Shown here one piece after another: positions 30,756 to 42,714 of a stretch of 64,000 nt of DNA. The notes beneath the pieces are model-generated. The model was not told where the DNA came from, searched no databases, and worked only from the letters and a program-made list of their open reading frames with translations. Position 1 is the first letter of the stretch. The number at the start of each line of letters is the position of its first letter. Made by a program: the position numbers and the translations under genes. Origin of the DNA: Catonia carolina (lineage: Eukaryota; Arthropoda; Insecta; Hemiptera; Achilidae); contig JAQMRL010000010.1 of NCBI GenBank assembly GCA_035578175.1, positions 33,798,784-33,862,783 on the forward strand, in the 5' to 3' direction.

Positions 30756-33094
30756 AGACCTTATCCCGGAGTTTTCACTTTTAAATTTTACCCACTACCA
30801 TTTCTTCCAGGAGAATCTTAATATTTATTTTCATATAAGCTATTTGTTCCAAAAATTAAACATAAAAAATTATTTCCTTTTTAAAATTATGACGTGTTTT
30901 AATAATTTGTACTGATTAAATAAACTGTATTTACATTTTACAGATTTGTAAAAGATCTAAAAATGTAATTAATAATTTAAAATAGTATTTTTTCCTAATT
31001 TAAAGCTAGAAATAGGATTGGTTGTTTAAATAAATAAATAAATAAATAAAAAGATATGTAAGCAGAAATATTTTATAATTTTGCGGTAAGATTGATTGAG
31101 TTCATAAATATCTCAACAGTATTTAATTACCCTAGTATGGAGTAGCTACATAAAATCTCTGTGCCTAAAGCAACGCAACTAAATAGAATATTATTCATTA
31201 TGGTTTAATGAACACACTACACCATTGCCCAAAACGGAATCGCTAATTATCTAGCGACCAAAGTAATTACACTGCAAGAGTGAGAGCGAAATTAGAGAGA
31301 AAATGGAAAGAGATATTGTCGGTCGAGAGCAAACTAAAGTGAAACAGAAAATGTCGGACGTAAAATGTTCCTTCATGTTCACACTTTTGCGTATTTTACT
31401 TACCCTCGTAATGAACATAAAATGCTATATTAAACTGGTATTTATTTTTAAAACCTTTTAACCTAATGTACGTACAGATTTAACTTATTTAATTACACGT
31501 TTATTAAAATAATGACGCGTTCCATATGTTCCCCCATATCCCGTCTCTAATTTTTAACTATTTAATAGCTGTTTTTTGATAAATTAATTTTTTAATTAAT
31601 TATGCATATTCGTTTCGTTTTTACTTATTTACGCTTTATTTAAAAAAAATTACATGGTACGAAAATACACCAGGAAAAAATGTATTAAAAAATAAAAATT
31701 ACAAAGCTCTTATGAAATATATTTTATGGTTTGTTTTTATTAATTATTTGCTAAGAAGAATTTTATTATCAAACAACAAATTAAAATATGTCTAATTATA
31801 AGGAAAATTGTTTGCACAAGGTACTTCAGAAAAGTTTTTTTTACTTTATTAGGAAAATTCACAACTGTATATAAAAACAACGAGTGAATGAGATGATTAC
31901 GAAATGAGATAAAATGTGCTTTAAGACTTAGAGGAGATCACCACTCAACAGTGGGCTCCAGCTACAAATTTTCTGTACACGTTTTACATAATTCTGTGTA
32001 CTATCGGAAATTACTACAAAAATAATTACTGTTACAAAATTACTATTACAAAATGATGACCCTACTCCTTCGCTGGCGTAGACGTCTGCGGGGATTCTAG
32101 GAAGGTATAGTAGGTACAGGTTGCGTACAAGTTGGTTGCTATTATGAGATAATTTCTTACGAAATCTTGTGTAAATTTTACGAAATAATTCGGTTATGTA
32201 CGGAATTTTGAGGTCATTTTGTAAAGATTAGTTGGTAACGTAAAAGGGAGCATTTGTAATTTGTCATAAGAATTTTGACTGAAATCGTTGGATTTTTGAA
32301 TTTACGGATGTCTTAGCAGTTCCATAAATTTGGCAGGCATACATCCAAACCGGCCGAAGATAAGGTTAATAGATAAGAAGTTTAAGATGCAGTGGTAATT
32401 TAGACCATTTAGAAAAATTGTTTCAAAAATCCCATTATGTTATTAAAATTTTTATTGAGACAACCGCAAAACGAATTTTAAAATTCTACCTATATCTACG
32501 CAGAATTACTGGTTTGAAGAAGTCAGAAGGAATATTGAAAACAATCGAATAAACTAAAAAACATAATGGATTGAATCAAATTCAGACAACTGATGAACCT
32601 TAAGTGCTATTACGAAACAAAAGTAGGACAACGGATGGACGGAAAAAAGTTGAAAAGCGTACTGTGTTCGAATGTTGAGAGTTGGGCTGCTAAATTTCCA
32701 AAGATTTCTAAAAGTATTTCACATGATCTAAATTGGCCCTGAACAAAAAACCTTCACACAATTGATGATAAGTCGTTGACAAAACAATTTTAAATAATAA
32801 AAATAAGGTATCTATCTGATAAGTGTTTTAAGGAAGTCTAAAATACCTTAAAAAATTGGATCAAATAATGGTATATTAAACCGAACCAAGGAGCTTGAAT
32901 TTAAATTACAGAATTTTAAGGTTTTCTTTGAAGAGCTTAAGCTGGAAAAATGATGAAGGGAAAAACGATGATAAACTAAATTGAAAGAATTGTTGAGAAT
33001 GTCGTCTGGAAAGAGACTTCCAGAAATAATTAAGGTATCGTAGTGTAATTAATATGACTGTAAACAAATTTTTGGGTTGCTTATGTTTGTACTC
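30756..33094. other. Unassigned AT-rich DNA with an AAAT microsatellite
   Basis: (AAAT)n lies at about 31,026-31,051. No frame over 60 residues with recognisable content before 32,900, and no repeat from this window is seen. This is one of the longest featureless stretches. Confidence 0.4.
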
Positions 33095-33235
33095 ATGAGT
33101 GATAAAAAAATACCAGTACTGGCCGGGAATCAAATCCGGGACTTCCGGTTGAATTCCTGGTCGGGTCTGATATTGATTCATCACTAATTTTCATTTATCA
33201 ACCTTTACCGTCTGCATTAGTTTTATACGCATACA
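33095..33235. mobile_element. SINE-B inverted pair (head to head)
   Basis: 33,095-33,145 reads as SINE-B on the minus strand (GGATTTGATTCCCGGCC, then a T-rich TATTTTTTTATCACTCAT). 33,146-33,235 reads as SINE-B on the plus strand (GGTTGAATTCCTGGTCGGGT, then CCGTCTGCATTAG). Both start within or near the B box, so both are 5'-truncated and joined at their B-box regions. Confidence 0.6.
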
Positions 33236-34465
33236 GTTGGATGTAAGAAAACTATTACCTATTGAAGAAAACAAAGATTTGTTTAGGTAACTGTTTTTCA
33301 CTCATTTTAAAAATATGGTTGAAAAATTCTTCGCTTATTCATTGTTTCTTTTATATTTTCTCTTGTATTCCATCCATTTAAACTGAGTTTTAATAATCTA
33401 TTATCACTTATGTCGTCTAATATCTTCTTGATCCTTTATCTACAACTTCCTTGATTGTGTTCATTTAAGCACATAAAAATAATGATATTTATTTATTAAT
33501 TTATTACTTTTAGAGCGAATTACTTTGAACTTCTTGGAATTTATAAAGAATTAATAGGTATACAATTTATACTGTTTTTTATTTGTTATCCAGAATAAGT
33601 TTTTATAACGAAATTCAGTACTTAACGAAATGCTTTTGAACGTTGAAGAAACCATCTAGAATAACAGAATACAATTAAAAAATGTATTACGGAACATTCG
33701 TTCAGGTCTGAATAAAATAAAATGTAAGAAGTTAAATTAGTTTTACGAATAACTATTACATTATACGTTTTCGAATACGAGAGTACGTTAAATTTGAATT
33801 TCAGAACAACGAGAAGCAATTCTCATTATTGTAGTTCAGAGTAATTTCAAAATGGACCAATGACTATTCGTCTGTGTATATATACAGCCAAAGTAATTAC
33901 CTAACTTGATGTTGTATTAAATTGATAGTAGACGGTAATTATATGGAGGTCACCCATGACCTACAAATAAAATGTTTTATTTTTATCATCTACTAGGTAT
34001 CTACTCGAAATATAATAATATAAACATCTATTATTTATTATTGTAATATCTATAGGCTTAATGGGAGACTGTACATTGTATCCCGCATATAACATTGATA
34101 CATTTGTATCCCGTCAATGTTTTATTTCTAATTTTAGGTACAGTTTTCATAGGATTGGTAAAATATAGAGAAATTAAACTTTACATACTATTATAGTTGT
34201 CGGGTTTCTCTAGCCACTGAAATGTTTTCATAAATACTTACATAAATACATACTGAAATTTGTTTGCCTTAAATTAAAAAAAAAAAATAAGGAATAACAT
34301 AAAATTTTTACATTTTTTAAAATTTCTTTTTTTAGAGTCGCATCAACTGCTTGGTCATTAGCGACTACGGTGGATCATGTAACATTAACAGTGAGATTTG
34401 ACACGTGAAAATTTCCACGCACATTGAAAATTTTTATAGATGTTTAAAAATAACTGTTTGAGTCC
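33236..34465. other. Unassigned AT-rich DNA
   Basis: Frame 33,622-33,819 (minus) has no recognised domain; nothing else is seen. Confidence 0.35.
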
Positions 34466-34736
34466 CTGCACCGGCTCTCTGCATCGTACCGGGTTCGATT
34501 CCCGGTCGATGCATTAATTTTGCACCTACGCCAGGGTCCCAGGTTCGATTCCCGGTCAGGTCTGGCATTATTTTTCCGGCCGTTTTGGCGTAGTTGGTAA
34601 CTTGCTCGCCTCTCATCATGCGGTCTTGGGTTCGAATCCCAGTCAGGCACGGGATATTTCATACGTTACAAAAAATAATTTCATCCTTCACCGTCTGCAT
34701 TAGCAGTAATTGAAAAAAGTCGGAATTTAAAAAAAA
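34466..34736 (+). mobile_element. SINE-B composite with three B boxes
   Basis: Three tRNA-like segments follow each other in the same orientation, with B boxes GGTTCGATTCC at about 34,492 and 34,542 and GGTTCGAATCC at 34,629. Only the last has the full head (GTAGTTGGTAACTTGCTCGC), body and short A-rich tail (CCGTCTGCATTAGCAG, then TTTAAAAAAAAG). It is either a multimeric SINE or serial insertion of truncated copies. The minus-strand frames here come from these repeats and are not genes. Confidence 0.72.
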
Positions 34737-35140
34737 GTCTCGTAAAACTTTTATTTAGGTACGTAATTGAAATAGCTTTTTTTTTGTACTGAATTTTCGT
34801 AACCCCGTAGAACATTATGAAACGCCCTGTATATTACTTTTTTTCTCGAGAGTCTCGCGAATATTATTAGTAGGGCCTATACTAGTTTTCTCGGGGTTTT
34901 TTGAAAATTTTACCTATTTTTGAAGGCACTGTATCAGGTAACTTCAATTATCGGCTCCGCCGAAGGTGGAGCAGAGATTTAGGATAAATTCACTGATAAC
35001 CTGATATTCATCAGGTTATTAGGTAATGTTTCAACTGCCATATTGGAAAAGTAGCTGACATTCCAAATATTTCAATATGATATATTAAAGTAAGGGATGA
35101 AGTTGGAAAGTTACTTATTTAAAGTTCCTGTAACGTTTAT
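34737..35140. other. Unassigned AT-rich DNA
   Basis: A short inverted motif (TAACCTGATATTCATCAGGTTA) at about 34,998-35,019 forms a small hairpin. Nothing else is seen. Confidence 0.35.
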
Positions 35141-36066
35141 GATTTTTTACTTTCTCTTGCCTATATGAATATATATGAAGGAAAGTATTGTCTTCATGTC
35201 GATTTTTCGAAATCGAGTTTTCACTGGATCTATACGTTTTCGGACCCCCTGAACCCAAAAAACATGTTTTTAGCGATTGGTCTGTGTGTGTGTATACAAA
35301 ATATCTCAAGAATGGAACATCGTACGAACTTGAAACTTAAAACTTAAGTTACATACCACTACCGGACCCGACTCGAACATTTTCATCAAAATCGGTCAAC
35401 CGGAAGTAGTAGTTTATTCGTATAATTTTTCAATTTATTGTGATTTTCTCAAAAACTGGTCCTACGATTTTTTTAAAAATCGCCTAGTTTACTCAATTTT
35501 TTATTCTCTACAAGATAGGGTAGGCGTCATGTTTGCTGAAATTCTGGGTCAGGCTGTTTTCACGTAAAAACATAGTTTTTTTTTAAGATTACGGCTTTAA
35601 TATGCAATTTAGAGCAAAAATTTACATAATAAAAGTTGTAGAAAATTTAAAATCCTACAACTTTTATTTCGAACATATTTTTGTGTAACGCATAGTTTAG
35701 CAGTAATTAGCGATTTTCTGTTTTTTTTTCTCACAAAAACGTGAGAAAAATCGATTTTTTTAACATTTCGGCCTTAGTATGCATTTTATGACAAAAGTGT
35801 ATATAATATAATTGATAGAAAATTAAAAGATATACAACTTTTATTTAAAGCATTTCTTTGCACAGATCTTAGTTTAGCGTAAAAGAGTGATTTTCCGTAT
35901 TTTTAAGGCTAACTGAGATCGATTTTAATTTTTCGTCTTTCATATATGATTAAAATTAGGTTATGTTTATTAAGGTTAGTTTTTTGTTTATTTCTAATGT
36001 TAGGTTTATTGTTAATTATTTGCACTGGCAAGAGAAAGTTGTGTGAGTGTTTCACACCAGATTTTT
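35141..36066 (+). repeat. Repeat C, most complete copy
   Basis: About 925 bp, from TTTACTTTCTCTTGCCTATA to GGCAAGAGAAAGTTGTG and GTGTTTCACACCAGATTTTT. The ACTTTCTCTTGCC near the left end and GGCAAGAGAAAGT near the right end are inverted repeats of 13 bp. Inside are several repeats of a theme (TTAGTTTAGCGxxAAT..GTGATTTTC and TGCATTTTxxGACAAAAGTGTATA). No coding capacity; it is probably a non-autonomous DNA element of unknown class. Other copies lie at 3.9, 15.2, 25.6, 47.6, 50.9, 54.3 and 57.3 kb. Confidence 0.65.
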
Positions 36067-36733
36067 TGTAAAAAATTGAAGGAAATAAATAATTATTATT
36101 ATTACTATGCTGCGTATAAGACTATAAAAAGTAAAAACAATAGGAACCCGATTTTGAAATTTGACTAATCCACCAGGAAAATTGATTGTAAACATGATAA
36201 ATGATTGAACATTCTTCGGTATTTGTTCACGTTTTAGTGGTTCATTTATCCTGTATCAACTCTTTTGGTAAATAACATAAATTTAAGTGAATATATTCTA
36301 TCCTAGGCTGTTTTTAAGTTTCAGATCATTTGGGACCCATTTACGGATTCTGAATAGCCATGTTGAGTCGTTCATCTTATTTAAACGGCTTCTTATTACA
36401 AACCAGGGACTTCTTATACCGTCCTACACAGTGTTCACACTTTTCAACCTATTTATTTCAAAATATTTTGTTCAAGTTGGTATAGTTTTTGTATTTTACC
36501 CAAAAACTTCTGGGTTTTTTTTCTATGTTTTAAACAATTTTTGTACACATTTTCTATAATTTCCTTTTCTTTGGAATACAAATAATTAATTTTAACGTCT
36601 TGTTTTACTGTTTACACGACGTTCGTTTTTTAACCCTTCTGCGACTGATAGATTTTAGAATATTAACTCTTCGAACACTAATTCTGAGATCGCGCCGATA
36701 GACTTGGCTTTTTTAGCCATCTTTTATCCATAA
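36067..36733. other. Unassigned AT-rich DNA
   Basis: The plus frame 36,287-36,559 (90 residues, Phe/Leu-rich) has no recognised domain or homology that I know. It is probably a chance frame in T-rich DNA. Confidence 0.35.
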
Positions 36734-36893
36734 GCCGGCCGCATATAGTTGGTAACGTGCTCGCCTCTCATCATGCGGTCTTGGGTTCGAATCCCATTCA
36801 GGCACGGCATATTTTCATACGTTACAAAAAATCATTTCAATCTTCACTGTCTGCATTAGCAGTAATTGCAGAACGGTCGGACGTTAAACAAAA
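36734..36893 (+). mobile_element. SINE-B, near full length
   Basis: GCCGGCCGCATATAGTTGG (A-box region), TGGGTTCGAATCCC (B box), a CATACGTTACAAA body, CTGTCTGCATTAGCAG, and a GGACGTTAAACAAAAAAAAG tail. tRNA-derived, transcribed by RNA polymerase III in its active form. Confidence 0.8.
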
Positions 36894-37370
36894 AAAAGTT
36901 ATTCAGAAAATTTGCAATTTTTATGAGTTATTAACATAAAATGCAGTTATTTTATGTTATGCAGTTACATTATGTTATGCAGTTCTGATGGTTGATATTT
37001 TGTTCAAATGTTCTTTAGTTTGGTGATGGAACCTATATATTAAAATAATTGCCATATTCTGTTCACATTTTACTTCAACTGAAATATCTCGAGAACAATA
37101 AAGTTGCGCATGTACGAACTAATAACGTATGTAGGCATAAAATTCTTGGGACGTTACACATTATTGAACGAAATGTGTGTTAAAAATTTCGTTTAGCTGG
37201 TCAAAAGTTGCGGTGGTACAAATATAAACCAAATTAGATAAATGAGAGCTCATTTAATAGTGCATGATGTCCCGAGTGTTTAAAGCCTACATCCTTTATT
37301 TTAACTCCTATTGAACTTGAGATATCTATCTTAATTTCAGTTTAAGTTGGAGTTAAATCCGACCGGGTGG
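36894..37370. other. Unassigned DNA with a short 18-bp tandem repeat
   Basis: ATGCAGTTA-containing 18-bp units are repeated about 2.5 times at 36,942-36,985. Otherwise AT-rich with nothing recognised. Confidence 0.4.
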
Positions 37371-37500
37371 CGGCCGGCTTGGTGTAGCGCTTAGCACGTG
37401 GTCACTCTATGTATTGCTTTGTGTATAGATGACAAAAACCACAGTGAATCATTTCATACCCCTTTCCATTATAAAGCTTCTGCATATAATAAAGCGCTGC
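37371..37500 (+). mobile_element. Degenerate SINE-B-like head
   Basis: GGCGGCCGGCTTGGTGTAGC then GCTTAGCACGTGG resembles a tRNA-like A-box head of SINE-B. No good B box follows, and the similarity decays after about 60 bp. TAATAAAGC occurs at about 37,489. Confidence 0.45.
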
Positions 37501-39535
37501 GTGTCTTAATTTAAAAACACAAAGATCTTGATTGTATTTTACGTCCAACTGTTTTTTCTTCAATAATACAGTAATAATGTTGACGTTTAAAGGAGGTAGA
37601 TAACAATAAATGGTTAAAGAATATCAGACCAGACGGGGATTGAACTCGGTACACCAACAGACCATCCATAGCATCAAGAAAACCGTTCGAAGAACGGGTA
37701 CTTTAGCATGTTGTATTATAATAATTGTGTTCGACATTAGATGTATTTTTAAAAAACATTAGTGTATATTTTAATTTTGTTTTTATTTGAATGAACGATC
37801 AGAATTTGAAAAAAAAGTTTTTGGTTATTATTTCAGTAAAAAGGTTATAAATGTTTTCTAAGGTTGTTTTGATAATAAATGACATAGATATCTCTGTGTG
37901 TTACTTTTTAGAATTGAGCTTCTTTGTTTCATGACAGCTTATATTTTATATTTTTGTAGTCTATACTAAATATTTTTCAATGTTTAAGAAACATCATGCT
38001 TTGTGTTTTTTGAAATTTAATTAATAAGTGATATTATCTAATAGTTCTACGTTATTATTGTCTTCCACTTTTTTGTCCATGTTTCTTGTCTTCCGATGGA
38101 GAAGAAAATAATAAAGAATATTAAATGGGCGACAGCTCGTTACAGCTTTTGGCATAAAAAGATGTTTCTATAGGAAATATTGAATCTATGTAGAGAAGAA
38201 TAAATGCTATCAGCAGAGAAGACGTCAGTTGCGCCATTGTGCACTAGAATGCTTCATCTGATTGCTTCTGCCTTGTCTTTAATAGGATCTTGGGCTCCCG
38301 CCTCACTTTCTCAAAGGTATTCATCCTGACTCGCTTTTCCTTTCCTTAACCGTACCACCTTTCCTTGTTTAAGAAGAAACTTGCGCTGTTTGCGTCTTCT
38401 CTTTAGTGCAGCCAATGTATAAGAAAGGATATACGCTTATACATAACATGCTCAAGAACTTTAACAAATAACTCAATCAGGGGTACAAACCTTTCTTCAC
38501 CTCACTCTTCCTTTATTTAAAGTCTTTTATTTTATTAACACCAATAAATTCAATTCCCCCTTTTATGTTTTACTTATCTCAGACTTATGAATCTTATTTT
38601 AAAAATTAATTCATGCAACTAAATTAATTACATCAATAAATTGGAAACATTGTCATTAAAACTTCTATTTTAATATTTTTTGAACTTACATAAATTAATG
38701 GTTGTTTTAGCTTACTGGGTTAACAAAATGCTTTATTATATGTTTATAAAGAATATTAGAATAGGATGTGAAATATATTTTGCCATAAAAATTTATATCG
38801 TTTAAAAACGATTCTCTGAGCATTATTACTGATTTTTTAAAAAAAAGGATTGAAAATTCTAATGTGGCAGAACATCCCTGTTAACGAATGGGCATAAAAT
38901 AAGCAATTATTTTACATAATTTAAAAATTTTTTAAATATGTTTTGACTATAATAAATTGAGTTATGTGAAAAAATATTATATGTATAAATTTAAAAATAA
39001 CAAGGAACACTTTATGAACAGCCAGACAGATTTTTATAATGATAAATTATTAAATATTGTTACCACCAAAGTTGGTACAACTGCGATAAAAAAAAACGGG
39101 TACAAAATGATTATCTCGACATTCAGCCGAATAGTCGAGCGTGACATAGTTACAAACAATTAAATTAAATTAATTAACATGGTCTTTGACCGTATGTGTT
39201 TTTTGTTTGTGTTTTGTGTAATCTTCGTCCAGATGATGTCTCCGAGAGAGACGATAGATATCTCGCTTATAATACTCTGAGGTGAGTATTATATATAATT
39301 TTGTTTCGTTTACTGTTCATTAAATATTTAGTGTATGCAAATAAAGGAAGTAATGTTTAATAAAATAAATAAATAAATAAATAAATATATATATATATAT
39401 ATACATATATATAAAACTTACTTTTGTATATCTTTATAAAAACAATTTTCAACTGTAAGATTACAAGAAGTAAATTTGTTAAAAAATAAAAAGACAGAAT
39501 AGATTAGTGATACTCTGTGGTATATCGTCTAGTCT
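37501..39535. other. Unassigned AT-rich DNA with microsatellite
   Basis: (AAAT)n then (AT)n lie at 39,361-39,415. Frame 38,957-39,163 (68 residues, Lys/Asn-rich) has no recognised domain. Nothing else is seen. Confidence 0.4.
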
Positions 39536-40418
39536 AAATAATCAGCAGTCGAGGGACTGACCGACAGAAGTGAATACTTAATTAATTAATCAAGTTAACA
39601 AATTAAATAAAAATTTTAAATTAATTAATGGTAATTATTTCCATGGTGATTGTTGATATCGCCTATAACGGGCAGGTGGAGTGTTAAATAAATTGCACTC
39701 GATCTGTTGGTTCCAGGGCTACAAAATATAGTTCTATTTCTGAACTATTTAAGAACAGAAGAGGTAGAGGTGTAAAAGACACAAGTCAGAATATCTTCTC
39801 TGAGAGTAATTAATTTCACTATACAGCCAGACCCTGTGGTGAAAGAAGTGAAGGTGTCATTTGCAAGGTAGAAAGTGGGTGCTTTTCGGAGGGCCTGGCA
39901 TGCTGGTAAGCATACTATTTTAACTCAGTGAGGAAGGCAATTGTAAACCACCTTATCCTAGCTTTTACATAGTAAAACCTCTGGAGGTTCAAACCAGCCT
40001 TTCAGCTGTTGACCTTAACAACAATTTTTGATAGCCGAGTGTGACGTGACGGGAAAACAAAGAATTTTCCCGTGCAAAAAACACAGACTAGGCGCGCCAG
40101 AAGAAGTAGTCACTCCAAAATTTGTATAGTTTTAAGTTATTAAAATTGGAAAAAACAAGTAAGAAAACTAATGAATTATTTTTATTTGTTTTTTTGAAGT
40201 GACTACTTCTTTTGGTACGCCTGAACTGTATTTTTTGCACGGGGAAAACCTTTGGTTTTCCATCACGTCACGCTTGGCTATCAAAAATTACCATTAATTA
40301 ATTTTTAATTAATTAATTTATTAAATTATTTATTTTAATTAATTTTTTTTTAAATTTTCTAACTTAATTAATTAAGTAGTCACTTTTGTTGGTTAATCCC
40401 GCGACTGCTGATTTTTTA
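39536..40418. mobile_element. Large fold-back element carrying a SINE-A in one arm
   Basis: Outer arms begin AATCAGCAGTCG (39,540) and end CGACTGCTGATT (about 40,412), and include AATACTTAATTAATTAA-like tracts and ATTAATGGTAATT on both sides. The inner arms continue TTTTTGATAGCC, GTGACGTGA, GTGCAAAAAA and GAAGTAGTCACT (40,024-40,110) and their complements (40,195-40,290). Only the left arm is interrupted, by the SINE-A at 39,660-40,023. Without the SINE it is about 500 bp and nearly wholly palindromic. Confidence 0.72.
39660..40023 (+). mobile_element. SINE-A inside a fold-back arm
   Basis: From CTATAACGGGCAGGTGG to CCTTAACAACAA. A possible short duplication (TTGATA) flanks it, but is not clean. 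It sits between the outer and inner parts of the left arm of the fold-back element, which shows it inserted later. Confidence 0.78.
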
Positions 40419-41170
40419 AATTAGTTTTTTATTATAATTTACTTATGTCACATCAAGTTTCTATTCCATAATCTTCGCAGTCTCTTTGGTAGATCTCCAG
40501 GCAGAGGTAATCTTGCAAGTGATCAGGATTTTCGGCTAATTTGTTGTAGAATCATGCGTAACTTGTGCATACTTTATCTTTAATGAATTAAATTTTGAGG
40601 TCATCGTGAAGAGTATTGTTACTCACGTAGTATGGTTCACCGGTAACATGTTGGTGAAATAAAATCTTGCAACTTCTGAATGTTGCTATATGTAGCAGAT
40701 CCGAACATTTCATTTGAATAAGCCCAAATAAAGATTTGTGCAGTAAGAATTTTGTTTGCCGAAGTAGTCTTGATTTATACGTAAATGACAGTGAAATTAT
40801 CAGGATATAAAATATAGAAGTCGATGACTTTTATGCAGCGTAACGACGAATACATCTATTTGGGAAAGCCATTAATTAAGTGCAGAAAAACAAGCCAGAC
40901 GGCTAAAATAAAGCGCATAAGATCAGCTAGGTGTGCTTTTACTAGTTAAAGCAAAATGAAAAATAAGAAACTTTTTTAAGTCCGAGTAGTTTCGTTTTCA
41001 AACAGTTGTACTTTGTGTCCTCTTGTAAGTTTCACAACATGGTCTATTAAAATAAGCCTGATTGGGAGTGACCGAGATACAAAAATCCATAGAAACACTA
41101 ATTATTCTGAACATTAAGTTGAAGATCGAGTCAGAAATGAGGATATTTGCTAGAAAACTAAATTAATCAA
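40419..41170. other. Unassigned AT-rich DNA
   Basis: No frame or repeat recognised. Confidence 0.4.
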
Positions 41171-41412
41171 TTAAGAACAACACGTGGATTATCTGAAATT
41201 GCGGTGCGTTGGACGCGAATTGAGGTACATGGATGATAAATGGAATAAGGATATTCAGAAAGGGAGGACCCAGCTGGGAAAGAGAGGTAAAAGTCATCCA
41301 AAGACTCGATGGAGAGATGACTTAAAACTTTTAGCAGAATTTAACTGGGCAGGAAAGGTTTTGAATAGGGTATTGTGGAGTCAAATAAAGAAGACCCATA
41401 CTAGATGATGAT
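41171..41412 (+). pseudogene. Non-LTR C-terminal fragment with GAT tail
   Basis: The frame from 41,184 reads RYMDDKWNKDIQKGRTQLGK, then SHPKTRWRDDLKLLAEFNWA and GKVLNRVLW, ending in TAG followed by ATGATGATGAAGAAGATG. This is the basic C-terminal tail of a non-LTR ORF2 with a trinucleotide-rich 3' end. The RT core is absent, so this is a heavily 5'-truncated copy. Confidence 0.7.
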
Positions 41413-42224
41413 GAAGAAGATGTAAGAGGTAGAATAAATAGTTCACACTTATACAACACCTAGTATAATACAAGATGAGGTTTCAATAAAGTATGCAATT
41501 TTACAATTTTAATTAACGAACTATATCTTTTGTACTGCAGAGTAGATAGCACTGATTGCGTAGACTTTTCAGTATATAATGAACTACATAATTAAAAGTC
41601 GATACACAGTTTGGTGACAATTTAAGATGTTTTTAAAGTACCAGACCCGAATCGGTGTATTTCTTTCTCTGAAAATTTTCAACTAATTAATTTACTAGAG
41701 AGAAAATTTGGAGACTGGTCAGTAATGTTCAAATGTTGGTAAAATCAAAGAGACAGGAGGAAAATAAAATGTTGATCAAAATTTAATTAATTTTAGGGTT
41801 TATTTAATTAACTTTAATTTATTAAAAAAAGTGCAAGTTTAATAATTACTAAAATTTAACATATCTTAATTTTGATTGGCTGATATACTCGTAGTCTTAG
41901 TAAATAGCACAGTATTGGTTTAGCTTAGTATGTAAATATAGTAGATATTGATATTTTAATTGAATGCTATTGCTAATAATTAAAACTTCATTTATTGATA
42001 TTTATTTAAAAGCTTCCAACCCATCCTGGTACATGGTTTTGTCCATAGTTGGATGCGATAATATCCACCACCTCAAGCGTAATAGTATAGAAGTACAATG
42101 TGAGAAATTTTGTATTATAATAATTAATTTTTTTGTATGGGAAAATAAATTATTATTATTATTATTATTTGATGGCTATGAGGATGTCCTCTCATTCTAC
42201 GGGCTTTAGAGTCTGAGCGCGCGG
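41413..42224. other. Unassigned AT-rich DNA with ATT microsatellite
   Basis: (ATT)n at 42,150-42,170. No other feature recognised. Confidence 0.4.
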
Positions 42225-42450
42225 CGTAGAGTGGTGGAAGTTCTATACATTTACAACATTCTCTATTCACGAGTTGATGTTCCGGATACCTCAAAGATTT
42301 TTCTGAGGGTGCCTTGCACAACTTTAAGAAGTTTCAGGTTGTTTGCTGGAGCCACAAGAAGTAAAATAGCTCCAATCGATAGATGTATAGCTGCAGGAAA
42401 TGAAATAAATGGAGAGGTAGATCTTTTTCACAGAGATGTTAAAATTTAAG
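42225..42450 (+). pseudogene. Probable non-LTR ORF2 C-terminal fragment
   Basis: The 72-residue frame has VDVPDTSKIFLRVPCTTLRS and RSKIAPIDRCIAAGNEI, ending VDLFH. A motif of the type R-S-x-x-x-P-I-x-R-x-x-x-x-x-N...D-L-F occurs at the very end of many non-LTR polymerase proteins. No RT core is present. Assignment is by this general pattern only. A host exon is less likely given the repetitive context. Confidence 0.45.
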
Positions 42451-42619
42451 AAAAACTATACAGGATACTGTGAAAGATTGCTGTAAATATTGCGTGATAT
42501 TTATGTTATTTTATGTATTTTTATGTTATTCGTGTCTGTGTGGTGTATGTTGGGCTCGGCGGCCGACTGAAGAAAGAATGGTATTGTTAAGTTTATAATG
42601 GTGCAGTATACTGAGGCGA
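42451..42619. other. Possible 3' untranslated part of the same relic
   Basis: Imperfect ATTTTATGTTATT repetition. No other feature. Confidence 0.3.
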
Positions 42620-42714
42620 TATTCTATTGCTTTTCTACTGTACCACCTCGCATCCTTACGACCAGCCATAGTAGTGAGTGGAGATGGCGGGGGTGTGGGA
42701 GTTTGGTAGTTCCT
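42620..42714 (+). repeat. Repeat F, copy 2
   Basis: Inverted match to 595-690: ATTCTATTGCTTTTCTACTG, ACCACCTCGCATCCTT, AGTAGTGAGTGGAGA. Confidence 0.55.

Noticed and set aside
34444..34662. Possible tRNA genes (GGTTCGATTCC and GGTTCGAATCC boxes)
   Set aside because: The B boxes belong to SINE-B units; no complete cloverleaf with acceptor stem is seen, and the same sequence recurs at 36.7, 47.1 and 50.3 kb with A-rich tails.
36287..36559. 90-codon Phe/Leu-rich frame as a membrane protein or odorant receptor exon
   Set aside because: No conserved motif and no splice-site context that I could defend; T-rich composition explains the residues.
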